Below are positions 9,682 to 20,000 of a stretch of DNA of 64,000 nt, piece by piece. The notes under the pieces are model-generated. The model was given only the letters and a program-made list of their open reading frames with translations. It had not been told where the DNA came from and made no database searches. The stretch is from UBA9715 sp003452695. Its GTDB lineage: Bacteria; Actinomycetota; Coriobacteriia; Coriobacteriales; Eggerthellaceae. Every line of letters begins with the position of its first letter. The first letter of the stretch is position 1. The stretch spans positions 1 to 64,000 of the forward strand of contig CAMOTA010000002.1 in the NCBI GenBank assembly GCA_946625225.1, read 5' to 3'. Both the position numbers and the translations under genes were made by a program.

Positions 9682-10659
9682 TCATTCCCCGTAGCCGAGG
9701 GCGGCGCGTTGGGTGCGCACGGCGGCGAAATGGGGTTCGCGGGGCCAGGCGGACAGCTCGTGGTTTATCCACTGCGGGTTCAGGTGGGCCACCATGCGCG
9801 CCACGGCGGGGTCGTCCCAGGGCTCGTGGCGGTCGATTTGCGTAACATGGCGGTAGCAGCGGGAATACTTGTCCCAGTAGCTGCCCACGCAATCGTCGGG
9901 CACGCGATAGCCCGCTCCTTCCACGTATTCGCCCGAAAGCGATTTGTGCAGGTGAAGCGCGCGCACGGCATCGCCCAGGTCGCCGTGGTCGTCGAACATG
10001 CGGCACACGTAGTCGGCAGCTTCGAGTTGCGTGCGCAGCTTGGTGTTGGTGCTCATAAGGTGCCCCGTGTCCAGCATGATGCCCTTGTCCACGTATTCCA
10101 CGCCTTCCAGCAAGCTGCGTGTTATCTCGGGCCGCGTGAAGGTAAGACCCGGCCACCATTGGTTTTCCATAAGGAACGCGCCCTGGAAGCCGCTGCCGTC
10201 CAACAGGCGGTTTATCAGCTGAACAGAAGCCTCCACCACCTGTTCGTCCGAGAACTTGAAATCGTAGGTGAAGCATTCCTCCAGCGACACTTCCGACACG
10301 TGGAACACCACGTATTCGGCTTTCAGGTCTATGGCGCGCTGCAGGTCCACGCGGTAGTGCTGCACCATGTCTTCGGGCGTTTCGCCGTGATAGTACTCGT
10401 GCACCAGGTCCATGTCGCCGAATTCGGCCAGCAGCGCTTCCTCGTCCTGGTTCCAGAAATCCACCCAGTTGGAATAGAACATAAGGTGGTATCCCACCAC
10501 CGCGTCGACGGGCGGCAGCTCTTCGGTGTAGGGCATGTGGTCCCAGATTACCTCCAGGCCGTCCAGACCCGCATCGCGCACGTCGCGCATAAGGCCGGCC
10601 ATGTTGCCGTATTCCTTCAAGCAGCCGTTGTACAGCGGGAAGTTGGTTACCTGTTTCAT
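9682..10659 (-). CDS. TIM-barrel protein (AP-endonuclease-2/sugar isomerase superfamily), candidate CbiR-like cobamide amidohydrolase
   Basis: The 325-residue product looks like a soluble cytoplasmic xylose-isomerase-like TIM barrel. Strand-end motifs include GLDGLEVIWD, VVFHVSE, FLMENQWW, GIMLDTGH and ALHLHKS, whose acidic and His residues form the usual metal site of this superfamily. It is the last gene of the operon under riboswitch 2, after a complete ECF transporter. The cobamide-remodelling enzyme CbiR, which strips the nucleotide loop from cobamides, belongs to the same AP-endonuclease-2 superfamily. From that and the riboswitch context I infer that this gene acts on imported corrinoids. 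A sugar-phosphate isomerase is the alternative. ATG 10659 follows GGAG with a 7-base gap; the upstream in-frame ATG at 10680 has a weaker site. Confidence 0.85.
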   Translation of the reverse strand: MKQVTNFPLYNGCLKEYGNMAGLMRDVRDAGLDGLEVIWDHMPYTEELPPVDAVVGYHLMFYSNWVDFWNQDEEALLAEFGDMDLVHEYYHGETPEDMVQHYRVDLQRAIDLKAEYVVFHVSEVSLEECFTYDFKFSDEQVVEASVQLINRLLDGSGFQGAFLMENQWWPGLTFTRPEITRSLLEGVEYVDKGIMLDTGHLMSTNTKLRTQLEAADYVCRMFDDHGDLGDAVRALHLHKSLSGEYVEGAGYRVPDDCVGSYWDKYSRCYRHVTQIDRHEPWDDPAVARMVAHLNPQWINHELSAWPREPHFAAVRTQRAALGYGE

Positions 10660-10726
10660 GTTCTTTCTCCTGTTCGTCATGGATCGATTTCTTTCAGCGG
10701 GACGCAACACCTTGTGCCTCGTCCCC

Positions 10727-11542
10727 CTAGGTTTCGCCGAGGCCGTACATGGTTTTCAGGCGCTGGAGCTTGCGGTGCCAGGGGGTCCAGAGCAGCACCA
10801 GGAACACGAGCGTGGATATGCCGTGCGTGGCGTCGTAGGGGATGGCCGGGGCCCAGATGATGAGCATCTGGACGAAGGATTCGGGGTGGTAGAAGGCGAT
10901 CATCGACCAGATGTTCATGATAAGCCCGTACATCAGGCCCGCCACGAAACCGTAGGCGTATACGGCGCCGGGGCGCTTGAAGGCGCCGGCGGCGGACAGC
11001 ACGCCCGACACCCAGCCGATTATGGCCCAGGAATACATCTGCCAGGGCGTCCAGGCGCCCATGCCCAGGAACAGCGCGGACACCAGGCCGCTGAGCGCAC
11101 CCACCATGAAGCCGCTGCGCCGCCCGAACAGGCAGCCCGTCATGATGACGATGGCGGTCATGGGCTGCACGCTGGGCAGGAAGGCGAAGATGATGCGCCC
11201 GGCCGCGGCAAGCGCCGCCATTACCACCACGGGCATGGTCTCGCGCAGGGCGGGTCGGCCCCATTCGTAGCTAAGGAACAGCAGGCCGAGCGATGCAAGC
11301 GACGCGATGATGCCCGACGCGCCGCCTTGGTCTATGCGCAGGGCCACCGACACCGCCATGACCACGGGCAGCAGCACGATGCCGCAGGCCTCCAGCACGA
11401 GCGACGCACGCGGGCGCGGGGCCGGCGGCGCGGGCGTTACGGGCGCGGCGGGCGCGGGTGCGAGCGCGGGTTTATCTGCCGGCGCGGGTGCGGGAGCGGG
11501 TGCGGGGGCTTGGAGGGGTTTGTTTTCGGCGGGAGCGGTCAT
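10727..11542 (-). CDS. ECF transporter S component (substrate-binding membrane subunit), probably corrinoid-specific
   Basis: A 271-residue integral membrane protein with about six hydrophobic segments after a 45-residue Ala/Pro-rich cytoplasmic N-terminus. The segment with GRRSGFMVGALSGLVSALF is typical of ECF S subunits. Its ATG overlaps the stop of the EcfA gene in an ATGA (11539-11542), so translation is probably coupled. With the EcfA and EcfT genes alongside, it forms a dedicated (group I) ECF importer. The substrate is inferred from the cobalamin riboswitch that heads the operon: cobalamin, cobinamide or another B12-related compound. CbrT of lactobacilli is the precedent for a B12 ECF S subunit, but I cannot show orthology. 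Confidence 0.85.
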   Translation of the reverse strand: MTAPAENKPLQAPAPAPAPAPADKPALAPAPAAPVTPAPPAPRPRASLVLEACGIVLLPVVMAVSVALRIDQGGASGIIASLASLGLLFLSYEWGRPALRETMPVVVMAALAAAGRIIFAFLPSVQPMTAIVIMTGCLFGRRSGFMVGALSGLVSALFLGMGAWTPWQMYSWAIIGWVSGVLSAAGAFKRPGAVYAYGFVAGLMYGLIMNIWSMIAFYHPESFVQMLIIWAPAIPYDATHGISTLVFLVLLWTPWHRKLQRLKTMYGLGET

Positions 11543-13206
11543 CGCAGGGCTCCGTACAGGCGCGACGATTCGTGCGGGCGCCAGATAAGGTTGTCCTGGA
11601 AGAATGCGGGCACTTCCTGCGTGCAAATGGCCTGGCCGTCGAACACGAGCGTTGCCCGGTCGGCGCAGGCAGCGGCAACGTCCAGGTCGTGCGTGGAAAG
11701 CACGATGGTCGTGCCGGCGGCGGCCAGCTCGCGCAGCGTGCGCACCACGTGAGCGCAGGCGCGGGCGTCCAGGCCCTTCGTGGGCTCGTCCAGCAACATG
11801 AGGGTCGGCCCGCAGAGCACCATCTTGGCGAATGCCAGGTTCTGCTGCTGGCCGCCCGACAGGTCATAGGGATGCCGCGCATCCATGCCTTCAAGGCCGA
11901 AGCGCTGCTTCACCTGCGCCACGGCATCGTCGTCGTAGCCCACGCGCCCCTGCCATTCGCGCAGCTCTTCGTCCACGGAATCGCAGACGAACACGGCCTT
12001 GGGGTCTTGCGGCAGGAAAGCCTGGTGGTCGCGGCAGCTGTTGGCCACCTTGCCGCGCCGGGGCTTCATGTCTCCCGCGATGGTGCGCAGCAGCGTGGTC
12101 TTTCCCGACCCGTTGCCCCCGACCACCGCATGCACGCTGCCGCGCCGAACGTCCAGGTCAAACCCGTGCAGCACCCAAGGGTCGTCCGGGTTGTGCCGCA
12201 CGAACACATCCGACACGCGCACCGCCAAATCGTCTTGCCCCTTTGCGCCGCCTCTGCCGCCGGCAAGCCCACCAACGCGTTCCGAGCTTTGGAAAGGAGA
12301 ATCGCCCGCTCGTCCGCCGTCTCGGGCGGGGATCCGGGAGGGGGCGACGCCGCTTGCGCAGGCGGAGTGAGACTGGGGGACACCGGAGACGTCGCCCGCC
12401 GAGCAGCCGTAGGCGGAACCCCCTCCCGGATCCCCGCCCGAGACGGCGGACGAGCCCCCAGCGGACGCATCTTCAACAAGGTGATCGCCGCGAATATCGC
12501 TGAGCCGCGCCTCGGTGCCAATATCCGAAATCTGTATGGTCTGCGTGGCGAAATCCGCCATGTCCTCGGGCATGTGCGTGGCCATGACCACCGTAATGCC
12601 CAGCTCGCGCTGCACGCGGGCTATCATGAAGGCGAACTGTCGCTTGGCCGACGGGTCCAGCTGGGCGGTCGGTTCGTCCAGCAGGATAAGCTGCGGGCGC
12701 AGCGCCAGCACGGCAGCCAGGTTCAACAACTGCTTCTGGCCGCCCGACAGCTCCTCGGTTTTCTTGTGCACCCAGGGCGCAATGCCGAAGTAATGCGAAA
12801 CCTCGGCTACGCGCCGGCGCATGTTGTCGGGATCGCAGCCCAGGTTCTCCAGCCCGAAGGCCAGCTCGTGCCATACCGTGTCGCACACGATCTGCGTGTC
12901 GGGGTTCTGCATGACGAAGCCGATGTTGGCTGCCGATTCGTAGTTCGAAAGCGCGCCCGTTTCCGCGCCGTCTTCCACCAGGCGCACGCCGCACACGTCC
13001 AGCGTGCCGCCATAGGTGCCGCGCACGGCCAGCTCGGGCTTCATCGCGCGCAACAGCGTGGTCTTACCGCAGCCCGTAAGGCCGGTAAGCAGGCAAAACG
13101 CGCCCTTTTCTATGTCGAAGGACAACGGCCCGACCGCACGGCGCGGCGCGGTGCCCTCGACCGCCGGATACGAGAACTCGAAATTGCGCGCTTGTATCAT
13201 CGCCAT
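11539..13206 (-). CDS. ecfA: Fused double ECF ATPase (EcfA-EcfA')
   Basis: One 555-residue polypeptide holds both ATPase domains that drive an ECF importer. Domain 1 (about 1-235) has Walker A GLTGCGKTTLL, signature ELSGGQKQ and Walker B LILLDEPTAQLD. Domain 2 (about 330-555) has GGNGSGKTTLL, DLSGGQQQ and LMLLDEPTKGLD. Both look catalytically intact. The linker, about residues 250-300, is Gly/Ser-rich and is encoded by a 148-bp palindromic element with 37-bp perfect arms, described separately. ATG 13206 follows GGGAG with 8 bases between and overlaps the end of EcfT by 10 bases; ATG 13200 (ATGA overlap) is an alternative. It works with the neighbouring T and S subunits. Confidence 0.93.
   Translation of the reverse strand: MAMIQARNFEFSYPAVEGTAPRRAVGPLSFDIEKGAFCLLTGLTGCGKTTLLRAMKPELAVRGTYGGTLDVCGVRLVEDGAETGALSNYESAANIGFVMQNPDTQIVCDTVWHELAFGLENLGCDPDNMRRRVAEVSHYFGIAPWVHKKTEELSGGQKQLLNLAAVLALRPQLILLDEPTAQLDPSAKRQFAFMIARVQRELGITVVMATHMPEDMADFATQTIQISDIGTEARLSDIRGDHLVEDASAGGSSAVSGGDPGGGSAYGCSAGDVSGVPQSHSACASGVAPSRIPARDGGRAGDSPFQSSERVGGLAGGRGGAKGQDDLAVRVSDVFVRHNPDDPWVLHGFDLDVRRGSVHAVVGGNGSGKTTLLRTIAGDMKPRRGKVANSCRDHQAFLPQDPKAVFVCDSVDEELREWQGRVGYDDDAVAQVKQRFGLEGMDARHPYDLSGGQQQNLAFAKMVLCGPTLMLLDEPTKGLDARACAHVVRTLRELAAAGTTIVLSTHDLDVAAACADRATLVFDGQAICTQEVPAFFQDNLIWRPHESSRLYGALR
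12308..12455. repeat. 148-bp palindromic element inside the fused EcfA gene
   Basis: The arms 12308-12344 and 12419-12455 are perfect 37-bp reverse complements flanking a 74-nt centre. The element lies in frame in the inter-domain linker. Both arms are GC-rich, with core GGCGGGGATCCGGGAGGGGG. It resembles palindromic elements known to insert into coding regions, such as the Rickettsia RPE family, but I saw no second copy in this window. Confidence 0.9.
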
Positions 13207-14054
13207 GCCAAGCGCTCCCTTCCCACCAGGATTGCGGGCACGAGCATAAGCACGACATAGGGCCCATAGCCCCACCACACCACGAGCGTGTCCATGTACG
13301 GATAGAAGCTGAACTGCGAACAGGCCACCGCGGCCAGAAACGCGTTGCCCGCAGCCAACACCAGCACGATGCCCAGCAGCACCGCGTCTTGCGCGGCGAA
13401 GCGCTGGCGGCGATAGCGCGTGCGGGTAACGCCGCAGCCGTAGCCGCGGGCACGCATGGCGTCGCTTCGCTGCAGGCCGTCTTCCATGCCCCAGCCCATC
13501 AGCACCGACAGCAGGCGCGCATGGCCGGCCGCCTTGTCCTTGCGCGTGGTGGCGGCCGCGGCCGAGGTGGCGTTCTGCACGGCGCCGACGGCCTGGCCGC
13601 GCTTTATGAACTGCGGCACCAGGCGCAGCACCTGCGAGATCATCAGCGACACCGTGGGCAGCACCGACCCGAACACCGCGGCCGACGCCTCGCTGTCCAT
13701 TACGGTGGAATACACCATGAACCACAGCAACGTGCCCGCCAACATGCCGCCCATGGCCAGGCCGTAGCAGAGCGCTTCCAAGCGGAAGGCGTGGTCGAAC
13801 AACGTGAACAGCACCGTGTCGCCCGCCGACGAGAACGCGAAGTTGGCCAGCGCCACGATAAGCGCCATAAGCACGAGCCACCACAGGCTGCCCAGCGTGC
13901 GGCGCACGCCCTTGCAGGCAAACGAGGTTGCCAGCCCGCCCGCGCACGACAGCGCCACGTACACCGGATGGAAGGCGATCATCGTGAAGCAGATGGCCAC
14001 CGCCAGGTATGCGAACGCCACGATGGGATGATATGTCGAAAACGGGTTGCGCAT
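13197..14054 (-). CDS. ecfT: ECF transporter T component (EcfT)
   Basis: The 285-residue transmembrane coupling subunit transmits ATPase movement to the S component. It has several hydrophobic helices in the N-terminal half, a cytoplasmic coupling region with the conserved Ala-Arg-Gly signature (SDAMRARGYG, about residues 200-210), and two further C-terminal helices. Length and layout fit the CbiQ/EcfT family. It starts 19 bases after the stop of the giant surface-protein gene and overlaps the ATPase gene, so the whole block is one operon behind riboswitch 2. An upstream GGAG is rather far from the ATG, so translation may be partly coupled. Confidence 0.9.
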   Translation of the reverse strand: MRNPFSTYHPIVAFAYLAVAICFTMIAFHPVYVALSCAGGLATSFACKGVRRTLGSLWWLVLMALIVALANFAFSSAGDTVLFTLFDHAFRLEALCYGLAMGGMLAGTLLWFMVYSTVMDSEASAAVFGSVLPTVSLMISQVLRLVPQFIKRGQAVGAVQNATSAAAATTRKDKAAGHARLLSVLMGWGMEDGLQRSDAMRARGYGCGVTRTRYRRQRFAAQDAVLLGIVLVLAAGNAFLAAVACSQFSFYPYMDTLVVWWGYGPYVVLMLVPAILVGRERLAWR

Positions 14055-14073
14055 GCGCGTTTTCTGCTCCGCC

Positions 14074-17000
14074 CTACTTCACCACGACCTTCACCACAAC
14101 CTGCTTCGAGCCGACCAGGTAGTTGCCGTTGCCGGCGGCCGTGGCCTTCACGGTTATCTTGTATGCGCCCTTCTTCGTGCCCTTGGCAACGGTGATCTTG
14201 CCGGTCTTCTTGTTCACGGTGAACTTCTTCGCCAGCTTCTTCTTGTTCACCTTCACCTTGGCATACGTTACCTTGCCCTGGGCCTTGGTCACTTTCAGCA
14301 CCTTGGGCGTGGTCTGCTTTTTCTTCTTCAGCTTGGCCAGCTTCACCGCAAACGACTTCTTGGCGGCCTTGGCCACCAGGGGCTGCTTGGCCTTGGCGAT
14401 GCTGAAGTTCTTGGTAACCGACCCCGTGAACAGGCCCGCGCCCGTAACGACCACCTGGGCCGTGTTGGTGCCGGCGTTCACGTTGTTGCGATAGGCCAGC
14501 GTGTAGTCGCTGCCCTGTTTCAGCTGCTGCTGCAGGGCGGCGGCCACCAGGCCCTTGCCCGCAACGCTCTGCGAATCCGCCACGCTGCTCGTGCCGACGA
14601 CGGCATTGGGCGCGTACAGGGCGATGGCCGGCGTAAGGGCGCGCCCGGTATAGGTGGGCGTGGCGATGCTGCCGAACTGCGCGTCGGATATGCTCTGCTT
14701 CACCACCAGCGTAAGCGGGGCGCTTGCCGTGCTCAGGCCATTCGAGGCGGTAACGACCACCTGGTAGGCGCCGCGCGCCGCAGGCGTTCCGGACACGGTG
14801 CCGGTGGCCGAATCCAGCGCCAGGCCCGCAGGCAGCGACGACCCGCGTGCGGCCTGCCAGGTGTAGGTGAGCGCGTCTCCGGCATCCGCCGGGGCCACGC
14901 TGGCCGAATACGAGGCGCCCACCAGGCCATCGGGCAGCGCGGTAACGCCTATGCCGGGTGCGGGCGCCACGACGAGCGTAAGCGTGGCCTCGGCTTCACC
15001 CTGGCCATTGGCGGCGCGCACCGCGAACACGTACGTGCCGGCCTGCGTGGGCACGCCCGTTATGGCGCCGATGCCCGGATCCAGGTTCAGGCCGGGCGGC
15101 GTGGAAGACCCGGTGGCGGCTTCCCAGGTATAGGTGGGGGCCGGGTTCGCGTCGCCGGCTGCAACGCTTGCGGCATAGGGCGTGCCCACCGCGGCAGGCG
15201 GCAGCGTTGGCTCCGGGGCGAACGCGGGAGCGCCCAGCACTTCCAGCGTAAGGGATGCACGTGCCGGCTCGCCCACGCCGTTTCCGCAGGTAACGTCGAA
15301 AGCATACGAGCCCACCTGCGTGGGCGCGCCCGATAGCTCGCCGGTAGCCCCGTCCAGCGACAAGCCCGGAGGCAGCTGCGACCCCGCCGCCACCGCCCAT
15401 GCGGAAGGCGCCGGACGGCCGCTTGCCTGCAGCTCGTCGGCCAGATTCACGCTGGCCTGGTGGTCGCGCGCCCAGGGGAAGAGCGCTTTCGACGCCGCAA
15501 GGCTTACCGGCTTTTCCCTCGGTTCCACGACCAGCGGCAGGATGCCGGTCATAACGGCGCCGTCCTGTGCCGTGGCCTGCACGACCAGGCCAACACCCTG
15601 CTCGTCGGCCTTTTCCGGCGTGCCTTCGATCTCTGCGTAGTCGCTGCCCGCCTCGAAGGCCAGGGCAAGCCCCTTGGGCAAGTTGTTCACGGCAGCGCTC
15701 TGCAGCGGCTTGCTGAACTGCAGGCGCGCGTTGTACGGCGTGCCCACGATGGCGTTTTCCAGCGCCGCGGTTTCCAGGTGCACTTCCTTCAGCACGTTCA
15801 GGGTGAACGTGGCCTCGGCATCGTCGCCCACGCCGTTCGACGCCTTCACGTTCACGGTGTAGGCGCCCGCATCGCCTGCGACCATGCCCGCGATGCTGCC
15901 GGTGCCGGAATCGTAGGCCAGGCCTTCGGGCAGGCCCGTCACCTGCACCGTGGGCGCGGGTTCGCCCGCCACGCGCAGCGGCGCGTCGTAGGCCAGGCCC
16001 TCGTAGGCGTTGGGCAGCTCCGTGGCGCCGATGGTCGCCGGCGCGCCCACCGTAAGCTTCACCGTCTTCTTGATGCTGCCGGCCGCGTTGGTGGCATTCA
16101 CCTGCACGTCGAACACGCCGCGCATGGTGGGAATGCCCGACACCTTGCCCGTTGCCTTGTCGTAGCGCAGGCCGCTGGCCAGACCGGTTACCACCACCGT
16201 GGGTGCGGGCGCGCCGCCTATCTGCAGGTCTTGATCGTACTGCTGCCAGTACGACGCCTGCGCCCAGGTTTCGGCGCCCAAGGTGGGCGACTCGTACACG
16301 CGCAGGGTGTACAGGCGCTCGGCGGCCTCGCCCACCCCGTTGTCGGCGCGCACCGTTACGGTCGCGCCCGCTTCGTCTGTGGCGAGCGGCGTGCCCACGA
16401 TGGCCCGGGCATCTGCGTCGTAGCGCAGGCCGGCGGGCAGGCCGGTCACGGCAATGGCGGGCGTGGGCGAGCCTGCCACCTGCAGGGGCAGGTTGGAGGA
16501 CTGCCCCTTCAGCACGAAGCCGGTTTCGGATTCGTCCACGGGCGTGCCCAGCGCCTCGGTTTCGATGGTGGGCGCCACGGCCACCACCAGCTTCAGGGTC
16601 TTCTGGTCTGCGCCCTGCTCGTTGGTGGCCGCGATGGTCACGTCGTATTCGGCTGCGCGCGTGGGCGTGCCCGAAACGGCGCCGGTGCGCGCGTCGTACA
16701 CCAGTCCGTCGGGCAGGCCGGTCACGGTAATGGCGGGCGCGGGGGCGCCCGTCGCCTGCACGGGAGCGTTATAGGGCTGGTTCAGCGCCGCCTGCGCAAA
16801 CGATGCGGTGACGATGGCAGGCGCCGTGGGGGCGTCGGTAATCTGCACGGTGAATTCGCGGCTGGCCTGCCCGTTTTCGTTGGCGGCCGTGGCCACCACG
16901 CGATAGGTGCCCGCCGTGGTGGGCGTGCCTTCGACGGCGCCCGTCTCCGCGTTCAGCGAAAGTCCGGCGGGCAGTTGCGATCCTTCGGCCGCCTGCCAGC

Positions 17001-20000
17001 TCCACGTGGCCGGGGGATAGGCGTCGGCTTCAAGCGCCGCCGTGTATTCGCGGCCCTTCACGCCGCCCGGCAGGGACCCGGTAAGGATCTGGGGCGCGCC
17101 GCTCACGTTCACGCGCAGGTGCGCGCCCGAGCTCAGGCCCGCCTCGTTGCTGGCGAAGGCGCGCAGGTGGAACGTGCCCGTTTCCTCGGTCGTGCCCGAG
17201 ATAACGCCCGTCTTCTCGTCTATCGACCATCCTGCGGGCGTATGCGACGTCCAGCCCTGCGTGGACGTGAAACCGTCCTGCAACAGGTACACGAACGGCT
17301 TCGGATAGCCGCTGGCCTTCACCTGGTAGCTGAAGGCCTCGCCCGTGCGCGCCGACATGTTCAGGTCCGCCGACACCGACGGTTTCTGGAACACCTCCAG
17401 CGTGAAATCGGTGCTGGCCGGCGCGCCCACGCCGTTGGACACGCGCACCGTTATCGGGTACGCGCCGCCCGTGCCCCGCTCGGGCTCGCCGGAAATCGTG
17501 GCGGTTTCCTCGTCGAAGGAAAGGCCGCTGGGCAGGTCGCCTTCAATCGTCCAGGTGAAGCTGCGCGGCGCGCCCGTGGCGGTGAACTGCACTTCATAGG
17601 GCGTTTTCGCATCGAGCATAGAACCCGGCGCCTGTGCGCGCGGCAGCTCGGTCGTGGTCAGGCGCGGCGCCACGGCAGTGCCCACCGTAACGCGCACGGT
17701 GGTCTGCGGCTTCGCGTAGTTGTAGTCCGGCGCGACACCGATGTTCTGGCCGCTCGGCCCCGACTGGTACATGGTGTAGGGAAACACGATGGGCACGTCC
17801 ACCACGCCTTCGCTCTCGAACTTGGCCGTGGAGCACTGCACGTAGTCCGTTATGTCGCGCGTGGCGCCGTTGGCATAGGTGGCCTGCACCTTCATGCCCG
17901 CCGGGTCGAACGTCTCGCCCACGCCGTATTCCAGCACGGTGGGCTGCTGCACCACTTCTATCTTTTCGATGGGGCTGCCAAGCGCCATGGTGTATGCCGT
18001 GTCGTTCTTGAAATAGATGGTGCCGTACTCGTCGGCGATGGGGCTGCAGATGCAGTACTGCGCCTGCGGGCCGCGCGGGCTGAACACGACCTGCGCCATG
18101 TTGCCGTAGGTCGCGGTCTTGCCACCCACCGTGGCGGTTTCGGTGCTTACGCCCTGCGGGGTCGTCTGGCCCGGCTTGTCCTTGAAGCAACGCAGCTTGC
18201 CCGGCGAATAGTTGTCGAAGTAGTACACGTACACGTAGCCGTCTTCGTCCACATAGCCCGTGGTAAGCAGGCCCGACGCCTGCGCGCGGCCCTGCATGTT
18301 CACCGTGTAGGCCACCGTGCCCGTGGCCAGGTCCACCACGTCGATGCTCTGGCCGTCGTAGGCGTTGTAGGCCCCGTGATCGGCCCCCACGTAGGCGCGC
18401 CCGTTGTAGACGACCGGCGTGGACGTGGCCGATATGCCGCCGTCGGATGCATCGTTGCGCAGGCGAATGGCCTGCACCGACGAATGGTCGAAGGTGCCGT
18501 CGGCATTCACGGCCACCGAGCACAGGTATCCCGCGCGCCCGCAGTAATAGAAGCGTCCCGTCTGGGCATCGCGCATTACGGTGGAGCGGATGTTGCCCAC
18601 CTTCACGCCGCCCGGATACTCCTTCACCGTGTCCAGCACCTGGCCCGTGCGCGCGTCCAGCGAGAACAGCGTGCCCGAGGCTTCGTTTTCCTTGTCCACC
18701 TCCAGGCCGGCGGTGATGCTGGCGTCGTCCGAGCCCACGATTACGTAGTCGCTGCCCGCCCAGGCGCCGGCCCAGTAGAAGCCGCCCTCGTGCGGATACG
18801 ACCACAGCGCCACCTTGGCGTCCAGCACGGCGCTCATGGTCTGGCCGGGGTGCGCGGGATCGTCCACCGTGGCGCTGCCGGGAGTGGTCGGGTCCTCGTC
18901 GGCCACGGTCAGGCACACGAAATCGCAGGTGCTCGACCAGTTCCAGAAGCCCGTGTACACGCAGCCGTCGCTGTAGGCTATGGGGCAGTTGGGCTGGCCG
19001 CCGTGGGGCGAGGTGTACACCCACAGCGATTCCAGCGTGGCCGCGTTGAAGGCTTCCACGCGGCCGTTCGAAAGCGCCACGAACACCATGCCCTCGGCGT
19101 AGGTCATGGGCGTGATGGCAAAGCTGGACGTGCCGACCATCGTGCCCTGGGCCACGATTTCACCGGTAACGGTGTCCATTTTGTATATCTTGTCGCCTGC
19201 ATAGGTATACAGGAATCCGTCCACCAGAATCGGGCAGCCCGCGGCGCCCGAATCCATGCCGCTGCCCAGTTTGGTGGCCCAGTACAGCAGCGGGTCGTCG
19301 GCCGGGTCGCTGGCGGGGATGGGCGTCTTCGCGCTGACCACCGCGTTGTTGTCGGCATCTGCGCGGAAATACGGCCAGTGCGATTTCAGGCTGGGGTCCA
19401 CGGTGGGGTTAACGGGCGCAGGCGAAAGCGCCACGCCGATTTCCAGCCCGTCCGATGCCAGGAAGCTATCCGATTTGCCCACGTAGCCGCGCGCCGCCGC
19501 CGTGTAGGTGTACGAATATCCCGAGATAAGCTCGTAGCTGCCATCCAGCTGCGCGTACACGCGGTCGCCCGTCTGGTCGTCGGTTACGGTTATCGTGGCG
19601 TCGGCCGGCTGCGCGAAGAAGCGCACGGTTTCCTTGGGCATCTGGCGCACCACGATGCGATAGGTTGCATCGGGCGTCGCCGGGTCCACGTGGCGCACGG
19701 TAACGGCGATGGTCTGCTCGTGGCTAGCTGTGTCCAGCGCCACGTCCTGCGAAATCGTCGCGCCCGGCTGATAGGCGGTTTCCACGCCGTCCAGCACCAC
19801 GGAATAGCCGCCCGACTTGGGCGATTCGCTGCTTATCGGCCGCGGGAAGGTGTAGCGCACCTGCAGGGAATCGGTGCCGGCCGGCACGGGCACCAGGTAG
19901 TCGCGGATTTCGCGGTCGAAGCCATAGGTGGGCTCGTCGCTAGTGGCCGTGTCCGCCACCATCAGCTTCACGGTGCCGGCCGCGGTGGATGCGCCCAGGC

